A DNA stretch of 64,000 bases from Microbacterium saperdae. Its GTDB lineage: Bacteria; Actinomycetota; Actinomycetes; Actinomycetales; Microbacteriaceae. The stretch is from assembly GCF_006716345.1 (NCBI RefSeq), contig NZ_VFOX01000001.1:1860001-1924000 (forward strand), in the 5' to 3' direction. Under the pieces are notes generated by a model, which saw nothing but the letters and a program-made list of their open reading frames with translations, had not been told where the DNA came from and did no database searches. Position numbers and translations under genes: made by a program. This document shows positions 31,502-40,408 of this stretch, piece by piece. The first letter of the stretch is position 1. The number at the start of each line of letters is the position of its first letter.

Positions 31502-33256
31502 ATGCGCACCAAGAACCGCATCCTCCTCGCCGCCGCACCGTTCGTGCTGACCGGTGTCGTCCTGGCCGGCTGCACCGCCGTCACGGCAGATGCCGACAGC
31601 CCGGCCGCCACGACCGAGACGGCATCCGTGCAGAACGTCGACGCCTCTCTCACGGCCGAAGAGGTCCTGGCAGACAACGCCGACGCCACCACTGTCTCCG
31701 CGGATGAAGCGGCCACGACCGCGGAGACGACGATCACCCTGACCGGCGACAGTGCCGAGGTCGAGGGCGAGGGCGCATCTGTCGAGGGGAGCACCGTGAC
31801 GATCTCCGCCGGTGGAACGTATCGCCTCACCGGCTCCCTCACCGGCTCCGTGATCGTCGCGGCGCCGGACGACGCGGTGGTCGCGATCATCCTCGATGAC
31901 GCCGAGATCGCGAACCCCGACGGCGCCGCGATCGCCATCACCGGCGCCGACGATGCGGCCCTGGTGCTCGCCGACGGGAGCGACAACACGCTGTCCGATG
32001 CCGGGAGCTATGCAGACGACGCCGAGGTCAACGCGACCCTGTACAGCGATGCGGACCTCACCATCAGTGGCACCGGTTCGCTCACCGTCGAGGGGAACGG
32101 AAACGACGGCATCACGAGCAAGGACGACCTCAAGATCCTCAGCGGCACGGTGACTGTCGTAGCGGCCGACGACGGCCTCCGGGGCAAGGACTCCCTGACG
32201 ATCGAGGGTGGCACGGTGAGCGTGACCGCGGGTGGAGACGGACTGTCCAGCGATCAGGACGCGGACGAGAGCCAGGGCTACGTGTGGATCTCCGGAGGGG
32301 AGCTTCACGTGACCAGCGCCGGCGATGCCGTCTCCGCGGCGACGGACGTCGTGATCACTGCGGGCGATCTGACCCTCGACAGCGGGGGCGGGGCCTCAGC
32401 GGTGCTCGCGGACGACGTGTCGGCCAAGGCCGTCAAGGGCGGCGTCTACGTGGTCGTCGAAGGCGGAACCATCGACGCCGACGCCGCCGACGACGCCATC
32501 CACTCGAACGGTGCCGTGCACCTGAACGACGGCACGCTCACCCTGGCTTCGGGCGACGACGGCATCCATGCGGACACGGCACTGGCGATCGACGGAGGCG
32601 ACACGACCATCAACGCGAGCTATGAGGGCCTCGAGAGCACCGACATCAGCATCGCGGGAGGGAAACTCGCCGTCACGGCATCCGACGACGGCCTCAACGC
32701 CTCCTCCGGGAGCGGTGAGAGCATGCAGGACAGCGGTGAGATGATCACCATCTCCGGCGGTGACACCACGATCGACGCAGGCGGGGACGGCTTCGACTCG
32801 AACGGCTCCGCGACGATGTCCGGCGGCACCCTGACGATCTGGGGACCGACGAACGATGGAAACGGCGCCATCGACGTCAACGGCACTTTCGACGTCTCGG
32901 GGGGGACGCTGCTCGCCGCGGGAAGCGCAGGCATGGCCATGGCGCCGTCCACCGATTCCGCGCAGGGATGGGTGTTCGCGACGGCATCGGGAACGGAGGG
33001 ATCGACAGTCGAGATCGTCGCGGACGGGACGGTCGTCGCGGAATACACCGCGGACACCTCGTTCTCGACCGTCGTCTACTCCGGCGCTGAGATCATGTCC
33101 GGAACGACGTATGACGTGGTCGTGGATGGATCGTCGACCACGGTGACCGCCGGCGAAGGCGGCACCAGCGGGATGGGCCCTGGGCAGGGTGGACAGCAGG
33201 GAGGCGGGATGCCGGGCGGAACCCGCCCTGGCGGCACCGACGATGACCAGCCCTGA
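31502..33256 (+). CDS. Large repeat lipoprotein, Cthe_2159-like carbohydrate-binding beta-helix
   Basis: A 584-residue lipoprotein whose signal ends in VVLAGC. A Thr/Ala-rich linker is followed by a long right-handed beta-helix built of short repeats around DDG, such as GNGNDGITSKDDLKI, AADDGLRGKDSLTI and GGDGLSSDQDADE. The repeats are very rich in Asp and Gly, suggesting calcium binding, as in the Cthe_2159 cellulose/pectin-binding family. The C-terminus is a small beta domain and a Gly/Gln tail. Third gene of the DUF4956-VTC operon. Its link with polyphosphate or with a wall polymer is unknown. Confidence 0.85.
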   Translation: MRTKNRILLAAAPFVLTGVVLAGCTAVTADADSPAATTETASVQNVDASLTAEEVLADNADATTVSADEAATTAETTITLTGDSAEVEGEGASVEGSTVTISAGGTYRLTGSLTGSVIVAAPDDAVVAIILDDAEIANPDGAAIAITGADDAALVLADGSDNTLSDAGSYADDAEVNATLYSDADLTISGTGSLTVEGNGNDGITSKDDLKILSGTVTVVAADDGLRGKDSLTIEGGTVSVTAGGDGLSSDQDADESQGYVWISGGELHVTSAGDAVSAATDVVITAGDLTLDSGGGASAVLADDVSAKAVKGGVYVVVEGGTIDADAADDAIHSNGAVHLNDGTLTLASGDDGIHADTALAIDGGDTTINASYEGLESTDISIAGGKLAVTASDDGLNASSGSGESMQDSGEMITISGGDTTIDAGGDGFDSNGSATMSGGTLTIWGPTNDGNGAIDVNGTFDVSGGTLLAAGSAGMAMAPSTDSAQGWVFATASGTEGSTVEIVADGTVVAEYTADTSFSTVVYSGAEIMSGTTYDVVVDGSSTTVTAGEGGTSGMGPGQGGQQGGGMPGGTRPGGTDDDQP

Positions 33257-33268
33257 GCGGACGACCGC

Positions 33269-34366
33269 TCAGACGGCGCCGACTCCGAACAGCAGTCCCA
33301 GCAGATAGGTGACCGCCGCCGCGCCGAAGCCGATCGCGAGCTGACGCAGCGCTCGGCGCAGTGGCGGTCCCCCGGAGAGGATGCCGACCATCGCACCCGT
33401 GGTCAGCAGGGCGATGCCGACCAGGATCAGGGCAAGGACCACGGCCGCTGTCCCCTGCAGTCCGAAGATCCACGGGAGCACCGGAATGATCGCCCCGGAG
33501 GCGAACAGCAGGAAGCTGGAGATCGCGGCCGTCCAGTCGCTGCCGACGATGTCGTGGTCCTCTCCCCCGTGCGTGCGCACGGGGCCGGTGGCCGCGCGAC
33601 GCACGCCCGCCTGTGCGGCAGCGACGATGAGGCGTGCACGCTCCAACGCCTCCTCCTGCTCCATGCCGCGGGCACGGTAGACGAGCGCCAGCTCGTTCTC
33701 ATCGATGTCGAGGTCACCGACGGCGGCGACTGCGTCGTCGTTCGCCTCCGTGGCGGCCAGCAGCTCGCGCTGCGAGCGGACCGAGACGAACTCCCCCGCC
33801 CCCATCGACAGGGCTCCGGCGAGGAGGCCGGCGATACCGCTGAACAGCACGAACCCGGAGCTCGCCCCCGTCGCCCCGATGCCGAGCACCAATGCGAGGT
33901 TGCTCACGAGGCCGTCGTTCGCGCCGAAGACGGCTGCGCGGAAGGATCCGGACAGACGCCGACGCCCGCGCGCGGCCAGACCGCGCACCACCTCGTAGTG
34001 CACCTTCTCGTCCGCCCGCATCGCGGGGGTCGCGTACTGCTCAGCGTCGTAGGGCGAACGCGCCTCCGCACTCTGCGCCAGCGCGAGCACGAAGATCGAC
34101 CCGAACCGGCCCGCCATCCACCCCAGCAGGCGCGATCGCACACCCGCTCGGGGAAGCCGCTTCGGCTCACCCCCGAGAAGATCGAGCCAGTGCTGCTCGT
34201 GCCGACGTTCCGCCTCTGCGAGGCTCAGCAGGATGTTCCGTTCTTCGCCTTCCCTGCGCGCAGCGAGCTTCTGGTAGACAGCACCCTCGGCGCGTTCTTC
34301 GACGAGATAGCGTGCCCACCGACGGCGATCGGCGGCAGTGGGCTCAGCGGCAGCGGGGGCTGTCAT
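33269..34366 (-). CDS. VIT1/CCC1 transporter with ferritin-like N-terminal domain
   Basis: A 365-residue fusion. The N-terminal 130 or so residues form a ferritin/rubrerythrin-like helical bundle with EERAEGAVYQKLA, SLAEAERRHEQHW and ADEKVHYEVVRG as iron-ligand candidates (Glu and ExxH pairs). A VIT1/CCC1 domain with five membrane helices then carries GSFRAAVFGANDGLVSNLAL and GLLAGALSMGAGEFVSVRSQ. Such proteins move Fe or Mn out of the cytoplasm, and the ferritin part probably binds and hands over the ion. It ends 12 bases from the beta-helix lipoprotein stop, convergent. Probably monocistronic. Confidence 0.9.
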   Translation of the reverse strand: MTAPAAAEPTAADRRRWARYLVEERAEGAVYQKLAARREGEERNILLSLAEAERRHEQHWLDLLGGEPKRLPRAGVRSRLLGWMAGRFGSIFVLALAQSAEARSPYDAEQYATPAMRADEKVHYEVVRGLAARGRRRLSGSFRAAVFGANDGLVSNLALVLGIGATGASSGFVLFSGIAGLLAGALSMGAGEFVSVRSQRELLAATEANDDAVAAVGDLDIDENELALVYRARGMEQEEALERARLIVAAAQAGVRRAATGPVRTHGGEDHDIVGSDWTAAISSFLLFASGAIIPVLPWIFGLQGTAAVVLALILVGIALLTTGAMVGILSGGPPLRRALRQLAIGFGAAAVTYLLGLLFGVGAV

Positions 34367-34519
34367 GGGTCCTCCAGATGTGACGGCGCCCGGTGCGCGG
34401 GCAACCGTTCAACGCTAGCCGGGAAGCCTCGCGCACACCCCGCTCAGACGCGGATTGACAGCATTTCGGGGATCCGAAGCGACGCGCCGAGCGGCGCGGA
34501 GGTAGCGCGAGCGGTGCCG

Positions 34520-36262
34520 TCAGGCGCGCACGCGCTTGCGAAGAACCTCGATACGCGACTGCAGCTGTGTCACCGTCGCCTGCGCGACCGCCGGTCCGCC
34601 GCAGATACGGCGAAGCTCAGCATGCACGGCGCCGTGAGGCTCACCTCTCTGGCGGGCGTAGAGTCCGACCAGGCTGTTCAGAAGCTGGCGCTGCTCCTTC
34701 AGGGTGCGGTGCAGCGGTGCCGGCAGTGTCGTCGTCTCGTCCGGCCCGGCCGCGGTCTCACGCGCCTCTCGAAGGCGGGACTGACGGGACTGCCGCTGGA
34801 TGAGCAGCTCATGCACGTGCTCCGGCTCGAGAAGTCCAGGGAAGCCGATGAACTCCTCTTCTTCGGGCGTGCCGGGCTCAGCCAGTTGACCGAACTCCTG
34901 CCCCTCGAACACCACCCTGTCGAAGTGCGCGACCGACGAGAGCGCCTGATAACTGAACTCCTGGGTCAGAGCATCCGACGTCTCCTCCTCGCGGTTCGCG
35001 CTCTCGAGCAGCGAGTCCTCCAGGCCGTCGTCTTCCTTCGATTGCCGGTCGAGGGCGTGGTCGCGTTGCTTGTCCATCTCGTTCGCGAGCCCCATGAGCA
35101 CGGGAACCTGCGGGAGGAAGACGCTGGCGGCCTCGCCACGGCGGCGGGCGCGCACGAACCGGCCGATGGCCTGCGCGAAGAACAACGGGGTCGACGACGA
35201 TGTGGCGTACACGCCGACGGCGAGACGCGGGACGTCGACGCCCTCCGACACCATGCGCACGGCGACCATCCATCGGGCATCGTTCGCGCTGAACTTCTCG
35301 ATCCGCTCCGACGCGGTCGCATCGTCCGAGAGCACGATCGTCGGCTGCTGTCCCGTGATGCTGTGCAGGATCTTGGCGTAGGCCCGAGCGACCGTCTGAT
35401 CGGTCGCGAGCACGAGCCCTCCGGCATCGGGGACGTGGTGGCGGATCTCGGTGAGACGGCGGTCGGCGGCGGACAGCACCGCCGGCATCCAGTCCCCCTC
35501 GGGATCGAGCGCCGTGCGCCAGGCCTGCGACGTCACATCCTTCGTGTTGTCCTGGCCCAGGTGCGTCTCGAGCTCGTCTCCCGTCGTGGTGCGCCAGCGC
35601 ATCTTGCCCGCGTACATGTGGAACAGCACAGGGCGGACGACGCCGTCGGCCAGGGCTCGACCGTAGCCGTAGTTGTAGTCGGTGCGGGAGATGCGTGCGC
35701 CGGACTCGTCGGGGTGGTACTCGACGAACGGGATCGGTGCCGTGTCGCTGCGGAAAGGTGTACCGGAGAGGAGCAGGCGCCGCTTCGCCGGGCCGTAGGC
35801 GTCGCGGATGGCGTCGCCCCAGCTGAGTGCGTCACCGCCGTGGTGGACCTCGTCGAGGATCACGAGAGTCTTGGCGTCTTCGGTCAGATGCCGATGCACC
35901 GAGGACTTCGCGGCCACCTGGGCATACGTCACGACCGCCCCGTGATAATGCCGCGCGGGTGCCCAGTCGCTGTTGCGGAAGCGGGGGTCGAGGCGGATGT
36001 GCACGCGCGCCGCCGCGTCGGCCCACTGCGTCTTGAGATGCTCGGTCGGGGCCACCACGATGATGCGATTGACCTCACCGATTCGCATGAGCTCGACAGC
36101 GAGGGTGAGAGCGAAGGTGGTCTTCCCTGCCCCGGGTGTGGCGGCGACGAGGAAGTCGCGCTGATCCGCCGCGAAGTACTGTTCGAGGGCCTCCTGCTGC
36201 CAGGCGCGCAGCTTGTTCGCGGTTCCCCAAGGGGCGCGCTGAGGAAAGGACGGTGAGAGCAT
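34520..36262 (-). CDS. DEAD/DEAH-box superfamily 2 helicase (UvrB/ERCC3-like)
   Basis: A 580-residue helicase. Motif I is VAATPGAGKTT, motif II VILDEVHHGG and motif III LLLSGTPFRSD, followed by the second RecA domain with RMVSEGVDVPRLAVGVYAT and QAIGRFVRARR. Long charged insertions and a C-terminal helical tail follow. It is a DNA or RNA translocase of unknown role, frequent in Microbacteriaceae. The ATG at 36262 has GGAG 3-4 bases upstream; a GTG three codons earlier is possible. Divergent from the SGNH hydrolase. Confidence 0.88.
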   Translation of the reverse strand: MLSPSFPQRAPWGTANKLRAWQQEALEQYFAADQRDFLVAATPGAGKTTFALTLAVELMRIGEVNRIIVVAPTEHLKTQWADAAARVHIRLDPRFRNSDWAPARHYHGAVVTYAQVAAKSSVHRHLTEDAKTLVILDEVHHGGDALSWGDAIRDAYGPAKRRLLLSGTPFRSDTAPIPFVEYHPDESGARISRTDYNYGYGRALADGVVRPVLFHMYAGKMRWRTTTGDELETHLGQDNTKDVTSQAWRTALDPEGDWMPAVLSAADRRLTEIRHHVPDAGGLVLATDQTVARAYAKILHSITGQQPTIVLSDDATASERIEKFSANDARWMVAVRMVSEGVDVPRLAVGVYATSSSTPLFFAQAIGRFVRARRRGEAASVFLPQVPVLMGLANEMDKQRDHALDRQSKEDDGLEDSLLESANREEETSDALTQEFSYQALSSVAHFDRVVFEGQEFGQLAEPGTPEEEEFIGFPGLLEPEHVHELLIQRQSRQSRLREARETAAGPDETTTLPAPLHRTLKEQRQLLNSLVGLYARQRGEPHGAVHAELRRICGGPAVAQATVTQLQSRIEVLRKRVRA

Positions 36263-36410
36263 CGACTCCACGATAATCGCTGCCGGGGACACTGGATCAC
36301 TCGCCGCGGATCCCGCGCGTGCCCCTCCCCCGGACGTGCGCCTGCGGGTAGGCTCTGACACTGCGTCGCGGTCACCACCGCGCCGCAGAACGTTCGCGAA
36401 GGAGAGCTGG

Positions 36411-37241
36411 ATGACCGACCAGGATTCGACTCGGACCCCGTACGTGGACAACGAGGCCCCGCACCCCTGGCGCCGTTTCGTCGCCATCGGGGACTCTTTC
36501 ACCGAGGGGATCGGCGACCCCGATCCGCGCGCCCCCGGCGGCCACCGCGGCTGGGCCGACCGCGTCGCCGAAGTTCTCGGGCAGCAGGTGGAGGACTTCG
36601 CCTACGCGAATCTGGCGGTGCGCGGAAAGCTCATCGCCCAGATCGTCGCCGACCAGATCGAGCCGGCCGTGGCGCTGCACCCTGATCTCGTGTCGATCTG
36701 CGCAGGTGGCAACGACGTCATCCGCCCCGGAACGGATCCCGACGCGATCGCCGCGCAGCTCGAGGACGCGGTCACCCGTCTGTCATCCACGGGCGCCGCG
36801 ATCCTGCTCTTCACCGGGATCGACACGGCCTTCACCCCGGTCTTCCGCGCATTCCGCGGAAAGGTCGCGATCTACAACGAGAACGTACGGGCCATCGCCG
36901 AGCGTCATGATTGCATCGTGGCCGACCAGTGGGCCCTCAAGGTCGTGCAGGATCCCCGCTTCTTCGACGACGATCGCCTGCACTACAACGCACTCGGGCA
37001 CCATGAGGTCGCCCGTATGGCGCTGCGCGCGCTGAACGTCCCGAACGACCTCGAGGCGATGCAGCCCGAGCCCATTCCGCTGCGCACCTGGCGCGAAGCG
37101 CGCTCCGAGGACCTGGGCTGGGCACGCGAGCACCTGGTGCCCTGGGTGCTGCGCCGGCTGCGGCACCAGTCATCGGGCGACAATCTCGCCGCGAAGCGAC
37201 CGGAGCCTTCTCCCATGGTGTTCCTGACCGACCAGGACTGA
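36411..37241 (+). CDS. SGNH/GDSL hydrolase
   Basis: A 276-residue cytoplasmic esterase-like protein. Block I is FVAIGDSFTEGIGD with the nucleophile Ser, block II has the Gly of ANLAVRGK, block III is CAGGNDVI and block V DDRLHYNALGHHEVA gives the Asp and His. This is the complete SGNH set. No signal peptide, so it acts on an internal ester or thioester; the substrate is unknown. A strong GAAGGAGAG site precedes the ATG. The C-terminal 60 residues are polar and basic. Convergent with the TrmH-type gene 5 bases later. Confidence 0.92.
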   Translation: MTDQDSTRTPYVDNEAPHPWRRFVAIGDSFTEGIGDPDPRAPGGHRGWADRVAEVLGQQVEDFAYANLAVRGKLIAQIVADQIEPAVALHPDLVSICAGGNDVIRPGTDPDAIAAQLEDAVTRLSSTGAAILLFTGIDTAFTPVFRAFRGKVAIYNENVRAIAERHDCIVADQWALKVVQDPRFFDDDRLHYNALGHHEVARMALRALNVPNDLEAMQPEPIPLRTWREARSEDLGWAREHLVPWVLRRLRHQSSGDNLAAKRPEPSPMVFLTDQD

Positions 37242-37246
37242 ACGGC

Positions 37247-38056
37247 TCAGCGCTTCATCGACCACAGCGCGACGGCGGCCGCCGACGCGACGTTGAGCGA
37301 GTCGACGCCACCGGACATCGGGATCGTGACGATGGTGTCCGCGCCCTGCATCGCCTCCCGGGAGAGGCCGTCACCTTCCGAGCCCATGACGAGGGCCACG
37401 CGCGCGGGGCGGTCGGCGGCATAGGCATCGAGCGTCACGGCGTCATCACGCAATGCCAGTGCTGCGATGTCGAAATCGGCGGCATGAAGATCGGCGATCG
37501 CGGTGTCCCAGTCCGTGATGCGCGTCCACGGTACCTGGAACACGGTCCCCATGCTCACGCGCACGCTGCGCCGGTAGAGCGGGTCCGCGCCGCCGGGTGA
37601 CACGAGCACGGCGTCCGCACCCAGGCCTGCGGCTGCGCGGAAGGCCGCACCGACGTTCGTGTGATCGCCGATGTTCTCGAGGATCAGAACGAGAGATGCG
37701 CCTTCGAGCACGTCGCGGACCGACGGGAGTGCGGGACGGTGCATCGACGCGATGGTCCCCCGGTGCACCGCGAAACCGGTCACCGCCTCGGCGACCTCGT
37801 CGGGGACGACGTAGACCGGTACGTCGAGAGCGCCGACGATCGCCCGGATGTCGTCCACCCGACGCTCCTGCACCAGGACGGAGCGTGGGCGGTGTCCAGC
37901 CGCGACCGCGCGCGCGATCACCTTGGTCGATTCCGCGATGTACAGTCCGCCCGATGGGTCCGACAGGGCGCGAAGGGCCGTGTCGGTGAGCCCGCGATAG
38001 TCATCGAGGCGTCGGTCGTCAGGATCGGTCACAGGCTGCAGTTGCACGGTGTCCAC
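37247..38056 (-). CDS. TrmH/SpoU family RNA 2'-O-methyltransferase
   Basis: A 269-residue SPOUT enzyme that methylates a ribose in tRNA or rRNA. Motif 1 is LVLILENIGDHTNVGAAFRA, motif 2 RVALVMGSEGDGLS and motif 3 TIPMSGGVDSLNVASAAAVA, all of the knotted SAM-binding fold. A short N-terminal domain (GLYIAESTKVIARAVAAG) is the RNA-binding L30e-like part. The exact target base cannot be read from sequence. The GTG at 38056 is the best start, though a GTG three codons later is possible. Confidence 0.9.
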   Translation of the reverse strand: MDTVQLQPVTDPDDRRLDDYRGLTDTALRALSDPSGGLYIAESTKVIARAVAAGHRPRSVLVQERRVDDIRAIVGALDVPVYVVPDEVAEAVTGFAVHRGTIASMHRPALPSVRDVLEGASLVLILENIGDHTNVGAAFRAAAGLGADAVLVSPGGADPLYRRSVRVSMGTVFQVPWTRITDWDTAIADLHAADFDIAALALRDDAVTLDAYAADRPARVALVMGSEGDGLSREAMQGADTIVTIPMSGGVDSLNVASAAAVALWSMKR

Positions 38057-38163
38057 TCTGCCACCGCCTGCGTGCCGCACCGCACCGCACCCTGCGCCGA
38101 CCGCGCGGACGGCGTGTGAGCCTGCCCTTGTCTCCGCACCGTAGACTCGCTCGAGGAGGTCCT

Positions 38164-39003
38164 GTGAGCGTGTCGAACCCTGCCGAGCTGTCGGCCACCA
38201 TCGCCCACGCGGCAGATCTGCTGCGGGGGAAGCGCATCGCCCTTCTCACCGGCGCAGGCATCTCGACCGACTCCGGCATCCCCGCCTATCGCGGAGAGGG
38301 TGCGCGCAACCGCAGCGACCCCATGACGATTCAGACGTACCTCGGCGACGCAGCGGCACGACGGCGCTACTGGATCGGCGGGCATCTCGGGTGGAAGGCG
38401 TTCGCGCAGGCAGGACCGAATCCCGGCCACACGGCCCTCGCCGAGATGGAGGCATCGGGACTCGTCTCCGGCGTCATCACTCAGAATGTCGACGGCCTCC
38501 ATCTGCGCGCCGGCAGCTCCCACGTCATCGAGGTGCACGGGACCATGCGTCGCGTGCTGTGCCTGCACTGCGGACAGGTGTTCGACCGTCGCGATGTCGC
38601 CGTGCAGATCGAGCAGCTCAATCCCTGGATCACGGTGCCCGAGAACGTCGCGCTGGCACCGGACGGCGACGTGCTTCCCGAGTCCACCGAGGGCTTCGTC
38701 GTCCCGGTGTGCACCGTCTGCGACGGCATGCTGAAACCCGACGTGGTCTTCTTCGGCGAATACGTCCCTCAGGACCGTTTCCGCGCGGCGGAGTCCCTGC
38801 TGCGTGCCAGTTCGGCACTGATCGTGGCAGGTTCCTCGCTGGTCGTGAACTCCGGCGTGCGGCTGGTGGAGCGAGCACGCCGTCGCAGCATCCCTCTGAT
38901 CATCGTCAATCATGAGCCGACCCGCGCGGATGTCTGGGCCGATGTGACCATCGCCGCAGGCACCAGCGAGGTGCTCCCCGCCCTTCAGGAACTTCTTCGA
39001 TGA
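38164..39003 (+). CDS. Sir2 family NAD-dependent protein deacylase
   Basis: A 279-residue sirtuin. GAGISTDSGIPAYRGEGARN is the NAD-binding loop, TQNVDGLH and VIEVHGTMRR give the catalytic His, and two Cys pairs (CLHC and CTVC) bind the structural zinc. The C-terminal Rossmann part has VAGSSLVVNSGVRLV and LIIVNHEP. It removes acetyl or longer acyl groups from lysines, such as in acyl-CoA metabolism. GTG at 38164 with GAGGAGG upstream. Its stop overlaps the next ATG as ATGA, so it is coupled to the phosphatase. Confidence 0.93.
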   Translation: MSVSNPAELSATIAHAADLLRGKRIALLTGAGISTDSGIPAYRGEGARNRSDPMTIQTYLGDAAARRRYWIGGHLGWKAFAQAGPNPGHTALAEMEASGLVSGVITQNVDGLHLRAGSSHVIEVHGTMRRVLCLHCGQVFDRRDVAVQIEQLNPWITVPENVALAPDGDVLPESTEGFVVPVCTVCDGMLKPDVVFFGEYVPQDRFRAAESLLRASSALIVAGSSLVVNSGVRLVERARRRSIPLIIVNHEPTRADVWADVTIAAGTSEVLPALQELLR

Positions 39004-39587
39004 CTCTGCTCACACTCGTCCGGCACGGTCAGACCGACTGGAATCTCGCCAAGCGCATCCAGGGGTCGACCGACATCCCGCTCAACGACACCGGGCGGGC
39101 TGACGCTCTCGCCGCCGCGGGACGTCTGGCCGCCGGCACGCACCACGCGGTCTATGCGAGCCCCCTGGTGCGCGCCCGCGAGACGGCGGAGATCATCGCC
39201 GGCGAACTGGGGCTGGCGATCGAGGGTCTCGTCCCCGATCTGCGCGAGCGCGAGTTCGGCGAGGGCGAGGGCATGTCCGTTCCCGACTACATCAAGACCT
39301 TCGGCGACTGGCACGCCGAAGTCCCCGGTGCCGAGTCCCTCGACGAGGTCGGCGTGCGCGCGATCGCCGCGCTGCATCGGATCGCCGCCGACGCGCGTCG
39401 CCGCTCGGCACCGACGGCGGAGTCTCTCATCGTCGTGACCCATGGCGGTGTGATCCGCGCCGTGATCGATCATGTCTCCGGCGGCACGCTCCCCCAGGTC
39501 GGCGACGTCCTCGCCAACGGCTCCGCGCACCGGTTCGAAGCATCGCCGGACTCGCTTCGCCTGCTGGAGCCCGTCTTCGTGCGCTGA
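39000..39587 (+). CDS. Histidine phosphatase family protein
   Basis: A 195-residue phosphoglycerate mutase-like phosphatase. The RHG motif (LVRHGQTDWN) gives the nucleophile His. YASPLVRARETAEI, the acid Glu of LREREFGEGEG and VVTHGGVIRAV supply the remaining site. Substrate unknown; adenosylcobalamin phosphatase and PhoE-type enzymes are relatives. ATGA overlap with the sirtuin gene suggests shared expression. Confidence 0.92.
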   Translation: MTLLTLVRHGQTDWNLAKRIQGSTDIPLNDTGRADALAAAGRLAAGTHHAVYASPLVRARETAEIIAGELGLAIEGLVPDLREREFGEGEGMSVPDYIKTFGDWHAEVPGAESLDEVGVRAIAALHRIAADARRRSAPTAESLIVVTHGGVIRAVIDHVSGGTLPQVGDVLANGSAHRFEASPDSLRLLEPVFVR

Positions 39588-39601
39588 CCGCGAACCCCGG
39601 A

Positions 39602-40408
39602 TCAGGCTCCGCGTGCCACCACGGACCGCGCGTGCCGCAGGACCGGTTCGTCGACCATACGTCCCTGGAACCGGAACACTCCGCGCTCCTGCTCGGCGGC
39701 GACGAGCACCGCACGCGCCCAGGTCAGTGTGTCGTCATCAGGGCGGTAGGCCGCTCGGATCACCGATACCTGGCTCGGGTGGATGCAGGCCGTCGCCGCA
39801 AACCCCGACGCGGCGGCATCCGTCGCCTCGTCCGTGAGACCGTCCACGTCGTCGATGTCGATGTGCACGGCGTCGATCGCGCTCTTGCCGTGTGCGGCGG
39901 CCTCGACCAGGACGCGGGAGCGCGCATAGCGGGCGACATCCCGATACGCCCCATCCGGCCGGCGACTCGACGTACCGCCGATCGAGGCGACGAGATCCTC
40001 TGCCCCCCACATCATGGCGACGATCTGCGGGTGCGCGGCGATACCATCCGCCGCGTGCACACCGCGGGCCGTCTCGCAGAGCGCGATCAGCGAGAACCGC
40101 GAGTCGAACGAGGCCAGACTCGCCGGGTCCTCGGTCTTCGCGACCATCACGGTGCGGAAGTCGGTCTGGCTCAAGGTCGCGAGGTCCGACGCGAACGCCT
40201 CGGTTCCCGGCGCGTTGACCCGCACGATCACGCGATCGGGATCGATATCCGCATCGATCAGATTTCCGCGCGCCGTGGCCTTCGCTGCCGGCAGCACGGC
40301 GTCCTCGAGATCGAGGATCACCGCGTCCGCGCGCTCGAGGGCGGTGCGGAATCGCTCAGGGCGGTCGGCGGGGCAGAACAGGATCGCGGGTCCGAGCGCG
40401 AACGTCAT
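39602..40408 (-). CDS. CitE-like CoA ester lyase (HpcH/HpaI family)
   Basis: A 268-residue TIM-barrel lyase. LFCPADRPERF starts the family, then VILDLEDAVLPAAK with the metal-binding Glu and Asp, LCETARGVH and MWGAEDLVASIG. The mycobacterial equivalent at the end of a very similar gene order (Rv2498c) is a beta-hydroxyacyl-CoA lyase reported to act in leucine and itaconate breakdown, splitting HMG-CoA or citramalyl-CoA. Last gene of the carboxylase-dehydrogenase operon; its start overlaps the MaoC stop as ATGA. No other HMG-CoA lyase is seen nearby. Confidence 0.88.
   Translation of the reverse strand: MTFALGPAILFCPADRPERFRTALERADAVILDLEDAVLPAAKATARGNLIDADIDPDRVIVRVNAPGTEAFASDLATLSQTDFRTVMVAKTEDPASLASFDSRFSLIALCETARGVHAADGIAAHPQIVAMMWGAEDLVASIGGTSSRRPDGAYRDVARYARSRVLVEAAAHGKSAIDAVHIDIDDVDGLTDEATDAAASGFAATACIHPSQVSVIRAAYRPDDDTLTWARAVLVAAEQERGVFRFQGRMVDEPVLRHARSVVARGA

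Noticed and set aside
31502-33256. A CRISPR or DNA tandem repeat array inside the beta-helix gene
   Set aside because: The repeats are at protein level (DDG-centred units) and vary in DNA sequence and length.
33554-36256. A 900-codon plus frame
   Set aside because: Covers VIT1 and the helicase on the other strand; composition shows it is a shadow.
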